From NCBI GenBank assembly GCA_964487845.1, contig CAZASK010000013.1:1-40942 (forward strand): a DNA stretch of 40,942 nt, in the 5' to 3' direction. This stretch comes from CAZASK01 sp964487845 (GTDB lineage: Bacteria; Chlamydiota; Chlamydiia; Chlamydiales; FEN-1388). Under the pieces are notes generated by a model. The model did no database searches. It was not told the origin of the DNA and saw nothing but the letters and a program-made list of their open reading frames with translations. Position numbers and translations under genes: made by a program. Below are positions 24,685 to 32,932 of the stretch, one piece after another (within the stretch, counting starts at the first letter, position 1; every line of letters begins with the position of its first letter).

Positions 24685-25695
24685 GTGAGTCTTTTTCTTG
24701 ACGCTCTACAGAAAAAAAATGGAGCAGGTCATCCTCCAGTCTGGCTCATGCGCCAGGCTGGCCGTTATATGGCAAGCTATCGCAAGTTGAGAGAAAAGTA
24801 CTCTTTTGAGGAGTTGTGTAAACAGCCAGAGCTCATATATGCTGTCACAAAGCTTCCAATAGACACCTTTGGCTTTGACGCTGCTATCATCTTCTCAGAC
24901 ATCCTCTATATAGCCGAGGTATTTGGAAGGAGTGTCCATTTTATAGAGGGACAAGGGCCCACAATTGAGCCTGCCATATCTATTTCAGCAGATATTGACT
25001 CATTCAAGCAAAGAGATGTTGTCGAAAAAATGCACTTTGTAGCGTCTGGAATTCGCCTGTGGAAACAAAATGAGAAAACGCCTGTCATAGGCTTTGCGGG
25101 GGCTCCTTTTACCGTAGCGTGCTATATGATTGAAGGGAAAATGGGCAAAAATTTCCTGAAGACAAAAAAATTCTTCTATCAAGAGCCCAAAAGCTTTGCT
25201 CGCCTTCTCGATATGCTTACGGATGCAACGATTGCCTATATCAATATGCAGATTGATGCTGGAGCAGATGCTATTCAAATTTTCGATAGCTGGGCCTCTA
25301 TTTTGCCATGGGGAGAGTATACTCAGTATGCTGAAAGATGGCTCAGAAGATTGCTGAATGGGCTGAAGCCTTGTCCGCGAATCTATTTTTGTAGAGGATC
25401 CTCCTCTGTCTATGAAGTTATAGCAACGCTTCCAGTAGACGCTATAAGCCTAGATTGGCAGTGTGATATGCCAACAGTAAGAAAGCGTGTTGGTTGCGCG
25501 CTGCAAGGTAACCTTGATCCAGAGCTTTTATTCGCAGACAAAAAGAAGGTGATGTCAACAGTCAGAGCGCTCGTTGATTCCATGAAAGGAGATCCTGCCT
25601 TTATTTGTAATCTAGGACATGGCATTCTTCCAGAAACTCCCGAGGAAAATGTGCACGCCCTTGTGGAGGCAGTACGTCATGCTTCCAACAGTTGA
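24685..25695 (+). CDS. hemE: uroporphyrinogen decarboxylase
   Basis: HemE removes four carboxyl groups from uroporphyrinogen III to give coproporphyrinogen III. The 336-residue protein begins with the family signature PPVWLMRQAGRYMASYRKLR and continues with GFAGAPFTVACYMIEG, DAIQIFDSWAS and GNLDPELLF, ending NLGHGILPETPEENV. The start is GTG, preceded by AGGGG; no upstream alternative fits. The start lies 9 bases after tkt and the end overlaps hemN by 17 bases, so the haem genes are tightly coupled. Gene order hemE-hemN-hemG is the reverse numbering of CT747-CT745, a conserved chlamydial cluster. Confidence 0.96.
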   Translation: MSLFLDALQKKNGAGHPPVWLMRQAGRYMASYRKLREKYSFEELCKQPELIYAVTKLPIDTFGFDAAIIFSDILYIAEVFGRSVHFIEGQGPTIEPAISISADIDSFKQRDVVEKMHFVASGIRLWKQNEKTPVIGFAGAPFTVACYMIEGKMGKNFLKTKKFFYQEPKSFARLLDMLTDATIAYINMQIDAGADAIQIFDSWASILPWGEYTQYAERWLRRLLNGLKPCPRIYFCRGSSSVYEVIATLPVDAISLDWQCDMPTVRKRVGCALQGNLDPELLFADKKKVMSTVRALVDSMKGDPAFICNLGHGILPETPEENVHALVEAVRHASNS

Positions 25696-27049
25696 ACAAC
25701 TTATTGCCTTTGATACCGCAGTGCCTCGTTATACAAGCTATCCGACCGCTCCCGAGTGGGTAGCGCAGGACGCTAGCTTTTACCAGGAACACTTACAAAA
25801 ATTAAGCCTTTGCAATAAGCCAATTTCACTCTATTTCCATATTCCTTTTTGTAAAACGATGTGTCTGTACTGTGCTTGCTCAGTTGTACTCAATAGAAAT
25901 CCACAGGTAGAAGATGAATATGTAAGGCAGCTCATCAAAGAGCTCAGGCTTGTGTCTTCTGTAATAGGAAGAAAAAAGGTAGTGCAAATTCACTTCGGAG
26001 GAGGCACTCCTACAAAGCTTTCAGAGCGTCATTTTCAAAATATCATGGATGAAATCCATGCAGCATTTGATATAGAAGCCCAAGCAGAGATAGCTATTGA
26101 AATTGATCCAAGGACGGTTGTTGAAGATGAAGCTCGCAAACTTACATTTTTAAAAGATATTGGATTTAATCGGGTGAGTTTTGGTGTACAAGATCTGGAT
26201 CAGAAAGTTCAAGAGGCGGTTCGAAGAAGGCAAAGCTATGAGGTCACGAAGAGTACATTTGAAAAAGCACAAGTACTAGGTTTTGAAAGTATTAATATTG
26301 ATCTCATCTATGGACTTCCCTTTCAAACAGAAGATTCATTTGACAAGACGGTGCAGGGCATCATTTCCATGAAGCCAGATCGAATTGCGCTTTTTTCATA
26401 TGCAAAGGTGCCGTGGCTCAAGCCGCATCAAAAGGCTATTCGAGATCAGACGCTTCCGTCTACGGAGGAGAAATTTCGTATCTACTTGAAGGCGAGGCAA
26501 AAGTTTACGAGCTCTGGGTACCAAGCGATTGGCATGGATCATTTTGCTCTTTCTAATGATGAGCTTGCTGCTTCATATCATAAAAAAACACTCCATAGAA
26601 ATTTCCAAGGATATACAGTGCTTGGGGTGGATGATATGATAGGATTTGGGATGACAGCTATAGGATATGTACAGGGCGCTTTTTTTCAAAATAACAAAGA
26701 ATTAACAAGCTACTATCGAGCAATTGATGAAAGAGCATTTCCAGTCGCGCGTGGCAAGGTGCTTTCACAAGGCGATACGATAAGACGATATATCATCCAA
26801 AGGCTCATGTGTGACTTTACCGTGGAAAAAAAAGATGTCGAGACACGCTTTAAAATAGTATTTGATCACTACTTTCAGAAAGATATCGAACGATTGCGCA
26901 CGCTCGAAGCTCAAGGTCTTGCCACTTGCAGATCTGATCGCATCGATGTTACAGAGCTTGGCGAATTTTTTGTGCGCCTTGTAGCATCTTCGTTTGACCT
27001 TTATTACCATAATCGTCCTCAACAGAGGTGTTTTTCAAAGGCGGTATGA
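25679..27049 (+). CDS. hemN: oxygen-independent coproporphyrinogen III oxidase (radical SAM)
   Basis: HemN decarboxylates coproporphyrinogen III to protoporphyrinogen IX by radical SAM chemistry. The start at 25679 has GGAGG at 25665-25669 with a 9-base spacer and gives 456 residues, the family length. It begins inside hemE. The 4Fe-4S binding motif is FCKTMCLYCAC (Cys58, Cys62, Cys65, with Cys67 as the HemN-specific fourth cysteine), followed by HFGGGTPT and the VSFGVQDL region, and the HemN C-terminal domain. The CxxxCxxCxC pattern favours true HemN over the HemW look-alike. The stop overlaps the start region of hemG. Confidence 0.95.
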   Translation: MLPTVEQLIAFDTAVPRYTSYPTAPEWVAQDASFYQEHLQKLSLCNKPISLYFHIPFCKTMCLYCACSVVLNRNPQVEDEYVRQLIKELRLVSSVIGRKKVVQIHFGGGTPTKLSERHFQNIMDEIHAAFDIEAQAEIAIEIDPRTVVEDEARKLTFLKDIGFNRVSFGVQDLDQKVQEAVRRRQSYEVTKSTFEKAQVLGFESINIDLIYGLPFQTEDSFDKTVQGIISMKPDRIALFSYAKVPWLKPHQKAIRDQTLPSTEEKFRIYLKARQKFTSSGYQAIGMDHFALSNDELAASYHKKTLHRNFQGYTVLGVDDMIGFGMTAIGYVQGAFFQNNKELTSYYRAIDERAFPVARGKVLSQGDTIRRYIIQRLMCDFTVEKKDVETRFKIVFDHYFQKDIERLRTLEAQGLATCRSDRIDVTELGEFFVRLVASSFDLYYHNRPQQRCFSKAV

Positions 27050-28365
27050 TGCGTATTGCAATCATTGGAGCAGGAATCACAGGACTGAGCCTCGCCTATT
27101 TTCTCAAAAAGAGCCATCCTGATATCGAGATAAAAATTTTCGAAAAAGACAAACGTGCTGGCGGATGGATACAGACTCGCTTTATTGATGGCGATCCCTT
27201 TGAGTGCGGTCCTCGTAGTTTTCGTATCGGGAAACGATCTGCTCCTTTTTTGGAGCTGCTACAAGCGCTTGGTCTTGAAGATGAGATTGTGATTGCTTCA
27301 CAACAAGCTCAAAAAAAATATCTCGCAGTAAATGGAGTGTTGCAGCAATCTCCGCGATCATTTCTTTCATTGATTACTTCTTCTCTTGGCAGAATTGCTT
27401 TAAGAGGGATGAGACACGATTTTTTTGCTTCTGCATCAGATGCTTCTGATGAATCAGTAGACTCCTTTTTTACAAGACGTTTTGGGAAAGAGTGTGTTGA
27501 CTCATTTATCGATCCTCTTATTGCAGGGATATATGCCTCTGATCCAGCGATGCTTTCTATACGATCTTCATTTCCAGACCTATTTGAATACGAAAAACAA
27601 TATGGATCTGTTATTATAGGCTCTTTTCTGCAAGCACTCAAAAAGAACAAAATGAAGCATCCTCTGCAGGGGGCTATTTGCAGTTGTAAAAATGGCATGG
27701 AGACGATCATTCATGCGCTATTAGAGCATGTGAAAGAGGCTCTTTATCTCGAGACAGAAGTTTCTGCAATTCAGCTTACAGGGCAAAATGTGGAGGTAAC
27801 CACATCAAAAAGCCAAGAGCTATTTGATTATGTGTATGTCACTACCTCTTACCAATTAGTAGATCACATTGTTCCAATACCTATTGTTCCAGCAGCTTCT
27901 GTCGTCACCATATCACTAGGATATCGAGATGCACAGCTGCAGCACGAAGGTTTTGGATTCCTAGCATCGTCTCTTCAAGAGCGTGAGCTATTAGGTGTCG
28001 TATTTGACTCTTCTGTTTTTCCTGATCAGGCATCCAGCTATCGAACCAAGCTGTCAGTCATGATGGGGGGGCACCGAGCTCCAGATGTGATAGGCTATAG
28101 TGAGGAGCTACTACTTGAGAAAGCATTGAAGTATTGCTCCAAATATTTGCATATTCGCGATACGCCAGAGGTTCATTTTGTCACACGGGCGCCTCATGCG
28201 ATAGCTTGCTATCCAGTAAATCATTATCAGACGTTGCAAAATATAGAGGATCGCTTACAAAAAATCCCTCTTGCCCTTGGAGGCGCTCAGCTCTATGGGG
28301 TCTCATTATCAGATTGCGTAGCCCGGGCTCACTCTCTGTCTCACATGATGACACCGCCTAATTGA
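27049..28365 (+). CDS. hemG: FAD-dependent protoporphyrinogen oxidase
   Basis: This enzyme oxidises protoporphyrinogen IX to protoporphyrin IX. The 438-residue protein starts with the FAD-binding Rossmann fold AIIGAGITGLSLAYFLKK and the second-glycine region RAGGWIQTRFIDG. It continues as an amine-oxidase-type flavoprotein with FFTRRFGKE, IAGIYASDP and a C-terminal FAD contact GGAQLYGVSLSDCVA. It is the HemY/PgoX type, although Chlamydia annotations call it hemG (CT745). Two adjacent ATGs (27046 and 27049) overlap the hemN stop; 27049 has AAAGG at a better 7-base spacer. Coupling to hemN is evident. Confidence 0.92.
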   Translation: MRIAIIGAGITGLSLAYFLKKSHPDIEIKIFEKDKRAGGWIQTRFIDGDPFECGPRSFRIGKRSAPFLELLQALGLEDEIVIASQQAQKKYLAVNGVLQQSPRSFLSLITSSLGRIALRGMRHDFFASASDASDESVDSFFTRRFGKECVDSFIDPLIAGIYASDPAMLSIRSSFPDLFEYEKQYGSVIIGSFLQALKKNKMKHPLQGAICSCKNGMETIIHALLEHVKEALYLETEVSAIQLTGQNVEVTTSKSQELFDYVYVTTSYQLVDHIVPIPIVPAASVVTISLGYRDAQLQHEGFGFLASSLQERELLGVVFDSSVFPDQASSYRTKLSVMMGGHRAPDVIGYSEELLLEKALKYCSKYLHIRDTPEVHFVTRAPHAIACYPVNHYQTLQNIEDRLQKIPLALGGAQLYGVSLSDCVARAHSLSHMMTPPN

Positions 28366-28439
28366 TACGATCTATTTACAAAAATGAGGAGTCGCTCGTA
28401 AGCTTTGGTTTATATCATGAATGGCTGGAAATAGATTAT

Positions 28440-31061
28440 ATGTTTGACAAGTTCACAAATCGAGCAAAACAGGTCATCAAGCTGGCAAAGAAAGAAGCAC
28501 AGCGGATGAATCACAACTACCTAGGTACAGAGCATATCCTTCTTGGTCTGCTAAAGTTAGGACAAGGGATTGCTGTGAATGTACTACGTGGATTGAACGT
28601 AGATTATGAAATAGTACGTGCGGAGGTAGAAAAGCTCGTAGGTTTTGGACCTGAAATTCAACTCTATGGAGATCCCGCACTTACTGGGAAAGTGAAAAAA
28701 GTGGTGGAGTTTGCGAATGAAGAAGCAGGGACGTTGAATCACAATTACGTAGGGACAGAGCATCTTCTTCTTGGGCTTTTAAGACAAACGGATGGCGTCG
28801 CTGCTCAAGTTCTTGAAAATCTGAATATCAACCTCAAAGAGGTGAGGAAAGAAGTATTGAAAGAACTCGAGTCTTTTAATCTTCAGCTGCCGCCTACTGT
28901 CCAAGGTGGACCTATCTCTCCCACTTCTCTTTCTCATGGAAAAAATTTCGAAAGAGGTTTTTCGCAAGGAACCACTCAAAATCAAGAAAAACTCCCTGCG
29001 CTGAAAGCATATGGACAGGATCTTACAGAGATGGCTCGTGAAGGCAAGCTTGATCCTGTTATAGGAAGAAAAGAAGAAGTAGAGCGACTCATTCTCATCT
29101 TATGCCGGAGACGAAAAAACAACCCCGTGCTTGTTGGAGAGGCTGGCGTTGGAAAGACGGCGATCGTTGAAGGGCTCGCTCATGCTATCGTCCGAGGTGA
29201 GGTCCCCGATGTCTTACGTAAAAAGAAGCTTATTGGATTAGATTTAGCGCTCATGATCGCAGGAACGAAGTACCGAGGTCAATTTGAAGAGCGGATAAAA
29301 GCTGCCATGGACGAAATTAAAAAACATGGAAATATCATTCTTTTTATTGATGAGCTGCATACTATTGTCGGCGCTGGTGCTGCTGAAGGGGCAATTGATG
29401 CATCCAATATTTTAAAGCCCGCGCTCTCTCGAGGAGAAGTACAATGTGTAGGCGCTACAACAATCGATGAATATAGAAAGCATATTGAGAAAGATCCAGC
29501 ACTTGAAAGAAGATTTCAGAAAATATTTGTACAGTCGCCAAGCGTTTCAGAGACGATAGAGATTCTTGACGGGCTGAAGGCGAAGTATGAAGAGCATCAC
29601 AAATGTCATTATACTCCTACTGCGATTACGAGTGCGGCTATTTTGTCAGATCGCTACATCCATGGTCGGTTTTTGCCAGATAAAGCGATTGATCTGCTCG
29701 ATGAAGCAGGAGCTATGATGCGCATTTCGATGATGAATCAGCCTGTTGATATCACAAAGCTTGAAGCTGAAATTGAAGAGACAAGACTTGCAAAAGAAGA
29801 GTCTATTAGCAAGCAAGAGTATGAAAAGGCGGCAAAGCTGCGCGATAAAGAAAAGACACTTCGTGAAAATCTCCAACAGGTACGTGCTCAGTGGGAAGTG
29901 AATAAAGAAGAGCATGAAGTCACGGTAGATGATGAAGATGTTGCAGCTGTTGTCTCGAAACAAACAGGGGTGCCTATTTTCCGTTTGACTGAGGGAGAAG
30001 CTCAAAAAATTCTTCGATTAGAAGAGGTTATTAAGCAAGATATTATTGGGCAAGACGAAGCTGTCAGCGCTGTTTCTCGAGCTATTCGGCGAAACCGTGC
30101 CGACATCAAAGATCCGAATAGACCGATTGGTGCTTTCTTGTTTTTGGGACCTACTGGTGTTGGAAAAACGCTTTTAGCACGCCAGCTTGCTGTCAATATG
30201 TTTGGCGGAGAAGATGCTCTCATGCAGATTGACATGTCGGAGTACATGGAAAAATTTGCAGTCAGCCGTATCATGGGATCACCTCCTGGATATGTGGGCT
30301 ATGAAGAGGGGGGGCAGCTTACAGAGCGTGTACGACAAAGGCCATATTGTGTTGTTCTCTTCGATGAGGTAGAAAAAGCACATCCTGATGTCATGGATAT
30401 TCTTCTGCAGATTTTGGAAGAAGGCCGCTTGACAGATGCATATGGGCGAAAAGTAGACTTTAGAAATACCGTTATTATCATGACCTCGAATTTAGGCGCT
30501 GATCTTATTCGTAAGGGGACTGAGATTGGATTTAGCGCAAAAGAGGGCATGCCTGAATACGCGGTAATCAAAGAGAAGATCGAGTCTGCGGTCAAGAAGA
30601 GCTTTAAGCCAGAGTTTTTGAATCGCCTGACCGATCTTGTGATTTTCCAGCCGCTGTCGAAGGATGCATTACATAACATCGTAGAGTTGGAGTTGAAGAA
30701 GCTCCAGCGACGACTTGAGCGAAAAGAAATTTATATAGAACTCTCTGCAGAGGCAAAACATTTGCTTGTCGAACAGGGATATCAACCTGAGATGGGGGCT
30801 CGTCCTCTCAAGCGAGTTATTGAAGAGCTTATAGAGGATCCTTTGGCCGAGTTATTGCTGAGTCGTCCTGACCAGAGCTGGCGCTCAGAAGTGATCGTTC
30901 AAGATGGGAAATTGGTATTTGTAGACCGAGATATTGTCTTGAATACAAGAGAGCGCTCTAAAAAGCCAGCAGAAGAAAAAGAAGCAGCTAATGGCGAGGC
31001 AGTGGAAAAAAGCGAAGGCCCGAAGAAAAAAGAGCGCAGTAGCAAATCTTCGAAGGCATAG
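28440..31061 (+). CDS. clpC: ClpC-type AAA+ chaperone/unfoldase
   Basis: ClpC unfolds proteins for the ClpP protease. From the ATG at 28440 (GGAA 9 bases upstream) it has 873 residues. Two Clp N repeats come first (RMNHNYLGTEHILLGLL and TLNHNYVGTEHLLLGLL), then AAA domain 1 with GEAGVGKT (near 235). A UVR-type coiled segment (SKQEYEKAAKLRDKE, about 455-470) separates ClpC from ClpA or ClpB. AAA domain 2 has GPTGVGKT (near 570). The last 35 residues are a Lys/Glu/Ser-rich tail (PAEEKEAANGE, KKKERSSKSSKA) that looks disordered and is probably lineage-specific. It follows hemG after about 75 bases. The next gene is convergent with a 5-base gap. Confidence 0.95.
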   Translation: MFDKFTNRAKQVIKLAKKEAQRMNHNYLGTEHILLGLLKLGQGIAVNVLRGLNVDYEIVRAEVEKLVGFGPEIQLYGDPALTGKVKKVVEFANEEAGTLNHNYVGTEHLLLGLLRQTDGVAAQVLENLNINLKEVRKEVLKELESFNLQLPPTVQGGPISPTSLSHGKNFERGFSQGTTQNQEKLPALKAYGQDLTEMAREGKLDPVIGRKEEVERLILILCRRRKNNPVLVGEAGVGKTAIVEGLAHAIVRGEVPDVLRKKKLIGLDLALMIAGTKYRGQFEERIKAAMDEIKKHGNIILFIDELHTIVGAGAAEGAIDASNILKPALSRGEVQCVGATTIDEYRKHIEKDPALERRFQKIFVQSPSVSETIEILDGLKAKYEEHHKCHYTPTAITSAAILSDRYIHGRFLPDKAIDLLDEAGAMMRISMMNQPVDITKLEAEIEETRLAKEESISKQEYEKAAKLRDKEKTLRENLQQVRAQWEVNKEEHEVTVDDEDVAAVVSKQTGVPIFRLTEGEAQKILRLEEVIKQDIIGQDEAVSAVSRAIRRNRADIKDPNRPIGAFLFLGPTGVGKTLLARQLAVNMFGGEDALMQIDMSEYMEKFAVSRIMGSPPGYVGYEEGGQLTERVRQRPYCVVLFDEVEKAHPDVMDILLQILEEGRLTDAYGRKVDFRNTVIIMTSNLGADLIRKGTEIGFSAKEGMPEYAVIKEKIESAVKKSFKPEFLNRLTDLVIFQPLSKDALHNIVELELKKLQRRLERKEIYIELSAEAKHLLVEQGYQPEMGARPLKRVIEELIEDPLAELLLSRPDQSWRSEVIVQDGKLVFVDRDIVLNTRERSKKPAEEKEAANGEAVEKSEGPKKKERSSKSSKA

Positions 31062-31066
31062 GGGCT

Positions 31067-31735
31067 CTAGTGGAGTGTCGTTTCCCAGTTTTTGATGAGG
31101 TCGAGTAGCGCCTTTTTTTCAGGCTGGGAGGCTAAAAATTCACGTATCGGCAGCTTTTGCAATAAATGAGCAATCTTTGACAGCAGGGCAAGATGTCTTT
31201 TGTCATCGCAAGCAAATAAAAAGAAGAGCGTATGTACTGGCTGATTGTCGAGAGCTCCATATGCGATTGGATTCTGAAGAAAGACGACAGTCACAGAGTC
31301 GTGCTGTCCAGTTAACAGAAAATCTCGTGCGTGGGGGATTGCGTAGCCATATCCTAAAGCAGTAGGAGCGAGATTTTCTCGTTCGAGAAGGTGTTCTAAA
31401 ACAATTTCTGAGTCTAATTGAAGTTTATGAGCTATTTTTTCTGCAGCCGATGTAAAAGCTGATGCTCTATCATGGCTTTTGCTGTCGTGGATGACATCGC
31501 CTTTATGGATCGCTCTATACAGGTTAAAGTGTTGATGTCCCTTTTTGAGGCCCGTGCGTTCATTTCTTGTCTGCGCATCGTTTTGTTTTAATATCCAATT
31601 TTCAATCTCTTGTCGATTAAATCGATATCGGTCATGGATGGAATAAGCGGGTATTTTCCCCTCAGTTATCCACTCACAGAGTACTGCCATAGGTACATTG
31701 AGTAGTTCGGATACTTCATCTATTTCTAGGTCCAT
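31067..31735 (-). CDS. ptsN: helix-turn-helix protein fused to a PTS EIIA-Ntr domain
   Basis: This 222-residue protein combines two modules. Residues 1-50 are an excisionase/MerR-like helix-turn-helix (EVSELLNVPMAVLCEWITEG, followed by RYRFNRQEIENWI). Residues about 75-222 are a PTS IIA domain with the phosphorylatable His135 in GYAIPHAR. The chlamydial ptsN_2 (CT290) has, as I recall, the same design. It probably senses the phosphorylation state of the nitrogen PTS and binds DNA or a partner, but no target is known. The ATG at 31735 is chosen over a TTG nine bases upstream; neither has a strong ribosome site. The stop lies 5 bases from clpC, convergently. Confidence 0.85.
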   Translation of the reverse strand: MDLEIDEVSELLNVPMAVLCEWITEGKIPAYSIHDRYRFNRQEIENWILKQNDAQTRNERTGLKKGHQHFNLYRAIHKGDVIHDSKSHDRASAFTSAAEKIAHKLQLDSEIVLEHLLERENLAPTALGYGYAIPHARDFLLTGQHDSVTVVFLQNPIAYGALDNQPVHTLFFLFACDDKRHLALLSKIAHLLQKLPIREFLASQPEKKALLDLIKNWETTLH

Positions 31736-31806
31736 ATTTACCAATCATGAATAAACTTTTTTATTGCGCCAGCCTCAGTCGTAAACTTGGTTTTTTGAAG
31801 TCATGA

Positions 31807-31837
31807 ATTATAGGCGAGCTGCTTGATGCTATCGTAA
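31807..31837 (-). promoter_or_regulatory. candidate promoter of the HTH-EIIA gene
   Basis: On the minus strand a consensus TATAAT (31812-31807) is preceded at 19 bases by TTACGA (31837-31832). The spacing is long, so only the -10 is convincing. It would start the gene separately from the upstream ptsN. Confidence 0.3.
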
Positions 31838-31874
31838 TTTTTCAAAAGTAAAAAATCAAGGTGATAGCGCTTTT

Positions 31875-32321
31875 TTATAAGTTTTCTAATAGTAAGGCTA
31901 TTTCATCGACGTGAGTCGCAACAAGGAGTTTTTTGCGTAAAGTTTCATTTCTTAGCGCTGTCGTTAGAGAAGAGAGTACTTTTAAATATTCTGTTTGCCT
32001 GTCGTCAGGGCCGCCTATTAAAAAAATCATCCTCACGGGAGTGCCATCGAGAGCATTCCATGCTACTCCTTTTTGTAGGAGGCCAACAGCTATAAAAAAA
32101 TCTGGGTAAGCAGCCATCTTCGCATGAGGAATCGCCACAGACATTCCTATGCCTGTGGATACGATTTTTTCTCTTTCTAAGAGAGCATTAAGAAACTGTG
32201 TGCTATCCGGAAGGTTTTTTATTTGAGTGACGGAATGTACAAGAAACTGCAAGGCCTCTTCTTTTGTAGATGACTGCAGAAAATATACTAGCCGCGGGTC
32301 GAAATAATCTGATAGTTGCAT
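31875..32321 (-). CDS. ptsN: PTS EIIA-Ntr protein
   Basis: This is a stand-alone 148-residue nitrogen-PTS IIA protein. The active-site His66 is in GIGMSVAIPHAK, followed by the family's KGVAWNALDGTPVRMIFLI and LKVLSSLTTAL. In other bacteria EIIA-Ntr is a regulatory phosphoacceptor rather than a sugar transporter part. EI-Ntr and NPr are not in the window. The ATG has no purine-rich ribosome site; a long hairpin lies 30-50 bases upstream in its leader. The order ptsN_2, ptsN_1, dut, accD matches CT290-CT293. Confidence 0.9.
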   Translation of the reverse strand: MQLSDYFDPRLVYFLQSSTKEEALQFLVHSVTQIKNLPDSTQFLNALLEREKIVSTGIGMSVAIPHAKMAAYPDFFIAVGLLQKGVAWNALDGTPVRMIFLIGGPDDRQTEYLKVLSSLTTALRNETLRKKLLVATHVDEIALLLENL

Positions 32322-32350
32322 AGCATCAAAAACTTTAAAGTAATTGTACA

Positions 32351-32392
32351 GAGGAAGAGAATTCTCTTCCCTCTACAGATTTGTTTTTTTTT
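32351..32392 (+). terminator. hairpin and T run between dut and ptsN
   Basis: A perfect 16-base palindrome GAAGAGAATTCTCTTC (32354-32369) extends outward to GAGG/CCTC with one bulge. On the plus strand a run ending in nine Ts (TTGTTTTTTTTT, 32381-32392) follows. That orientation would stop plus-strand transcripts, yet both flanking genes are on the minus strand. It may block antisense transcription or be a leader hairpin for ptsN. Confidence 0.4.
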
Positions 32393-32449
32393 ACATATAA
32401 GTCAATTTCTATAACAAATAACAGCTACAAATGCCATTGTGATAGAGCG

Positions 32450-32926
32450 TTAATGGGTGCCAGAAGAGCCAAAACCGCCAGCTCCTCTCTCGGTAGAAGT
32501 TAGCGTCGTTGTATTCATAAATTCGGCGCGAATAAATGGGGCGATTACGCATTGAGCAATGCGCATATAGGGAGTCACAACAAAATCTTGTTTAGAAAAA
32601 TTCACTAAAATCACGCCGATCTCGCCTCGGTAGTCGCTGTCGATGGTTCCTGGAGAGTTGAGTACGGTGACTTGATTTTTGAGGGCAAGCCCACTTCGTG
32701 GACGAATTTGCATCTCATAGCCTGATGGAATTTCAACGATCAAACCTGTTGGAACAAGAGCGGATCCTCCAGCCGGTATGACTAGATCCTGAGTAAGAAA
32801 GGCGCGTAAATCAGCACCAGCTGCTTCTAAAGATCCATATGTAGGCAGAAGTTCTGTATCTTTTGCGATGACTTTGATTTGTATCGTATTGGTTCCGTTT
32901 GCTAAGGAAAGTTCTGTAGTTGCCAT
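32450..32926 (-). CDS. dut: dUTP diphosphatase (dUTPase)
   Basis: Dut hydrolyses dUTP to dUMP and pyrophosphate, keeping uracil out of DNA and supplying dTMP synthesis. The 158-residue protein has the five trimeric dUTPase motifs: AAGADLRAF (1), PRSGLALK (2), GTIDSDYRGEIGVIL (3, catalytic Asp), RIAQCVIAP (4) and ERGAGGFGSSGTH (5, the flexible Gly/Ser-rich C-terminus that closes over the substrate). It starts 6 bases after accD on the same strand and is expected to share its promoter. The accD-dut neighbourhood matches CT293-CT292. Confidence 0.96.
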   Translation of the reverse strand: MATTELSLANGTNTIQIKVIAKDTELLPTYGSLEAAGADLRAFLTQDLVIPAGGSALVPTGLIVEIPSGYEMQIRPRSGLALKNQVTVLNSPGTIDSDYRGEIGVILVNFSKQDFVVTPYMRIAQCVIAPFIRAEFMNTTTLTSTERGAGGFGSSGTH

Positions 32927-32932
32927 ATGAGG

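Noticed and set aside
28362..28439. Longer clpC start (TTG at 28362)
   Set aside because: It adds 26 residues absent from ClpC proteins, while MFDKFTNRAKQ at 28440 is the classic ClpC N-terminus with a ribosome site.
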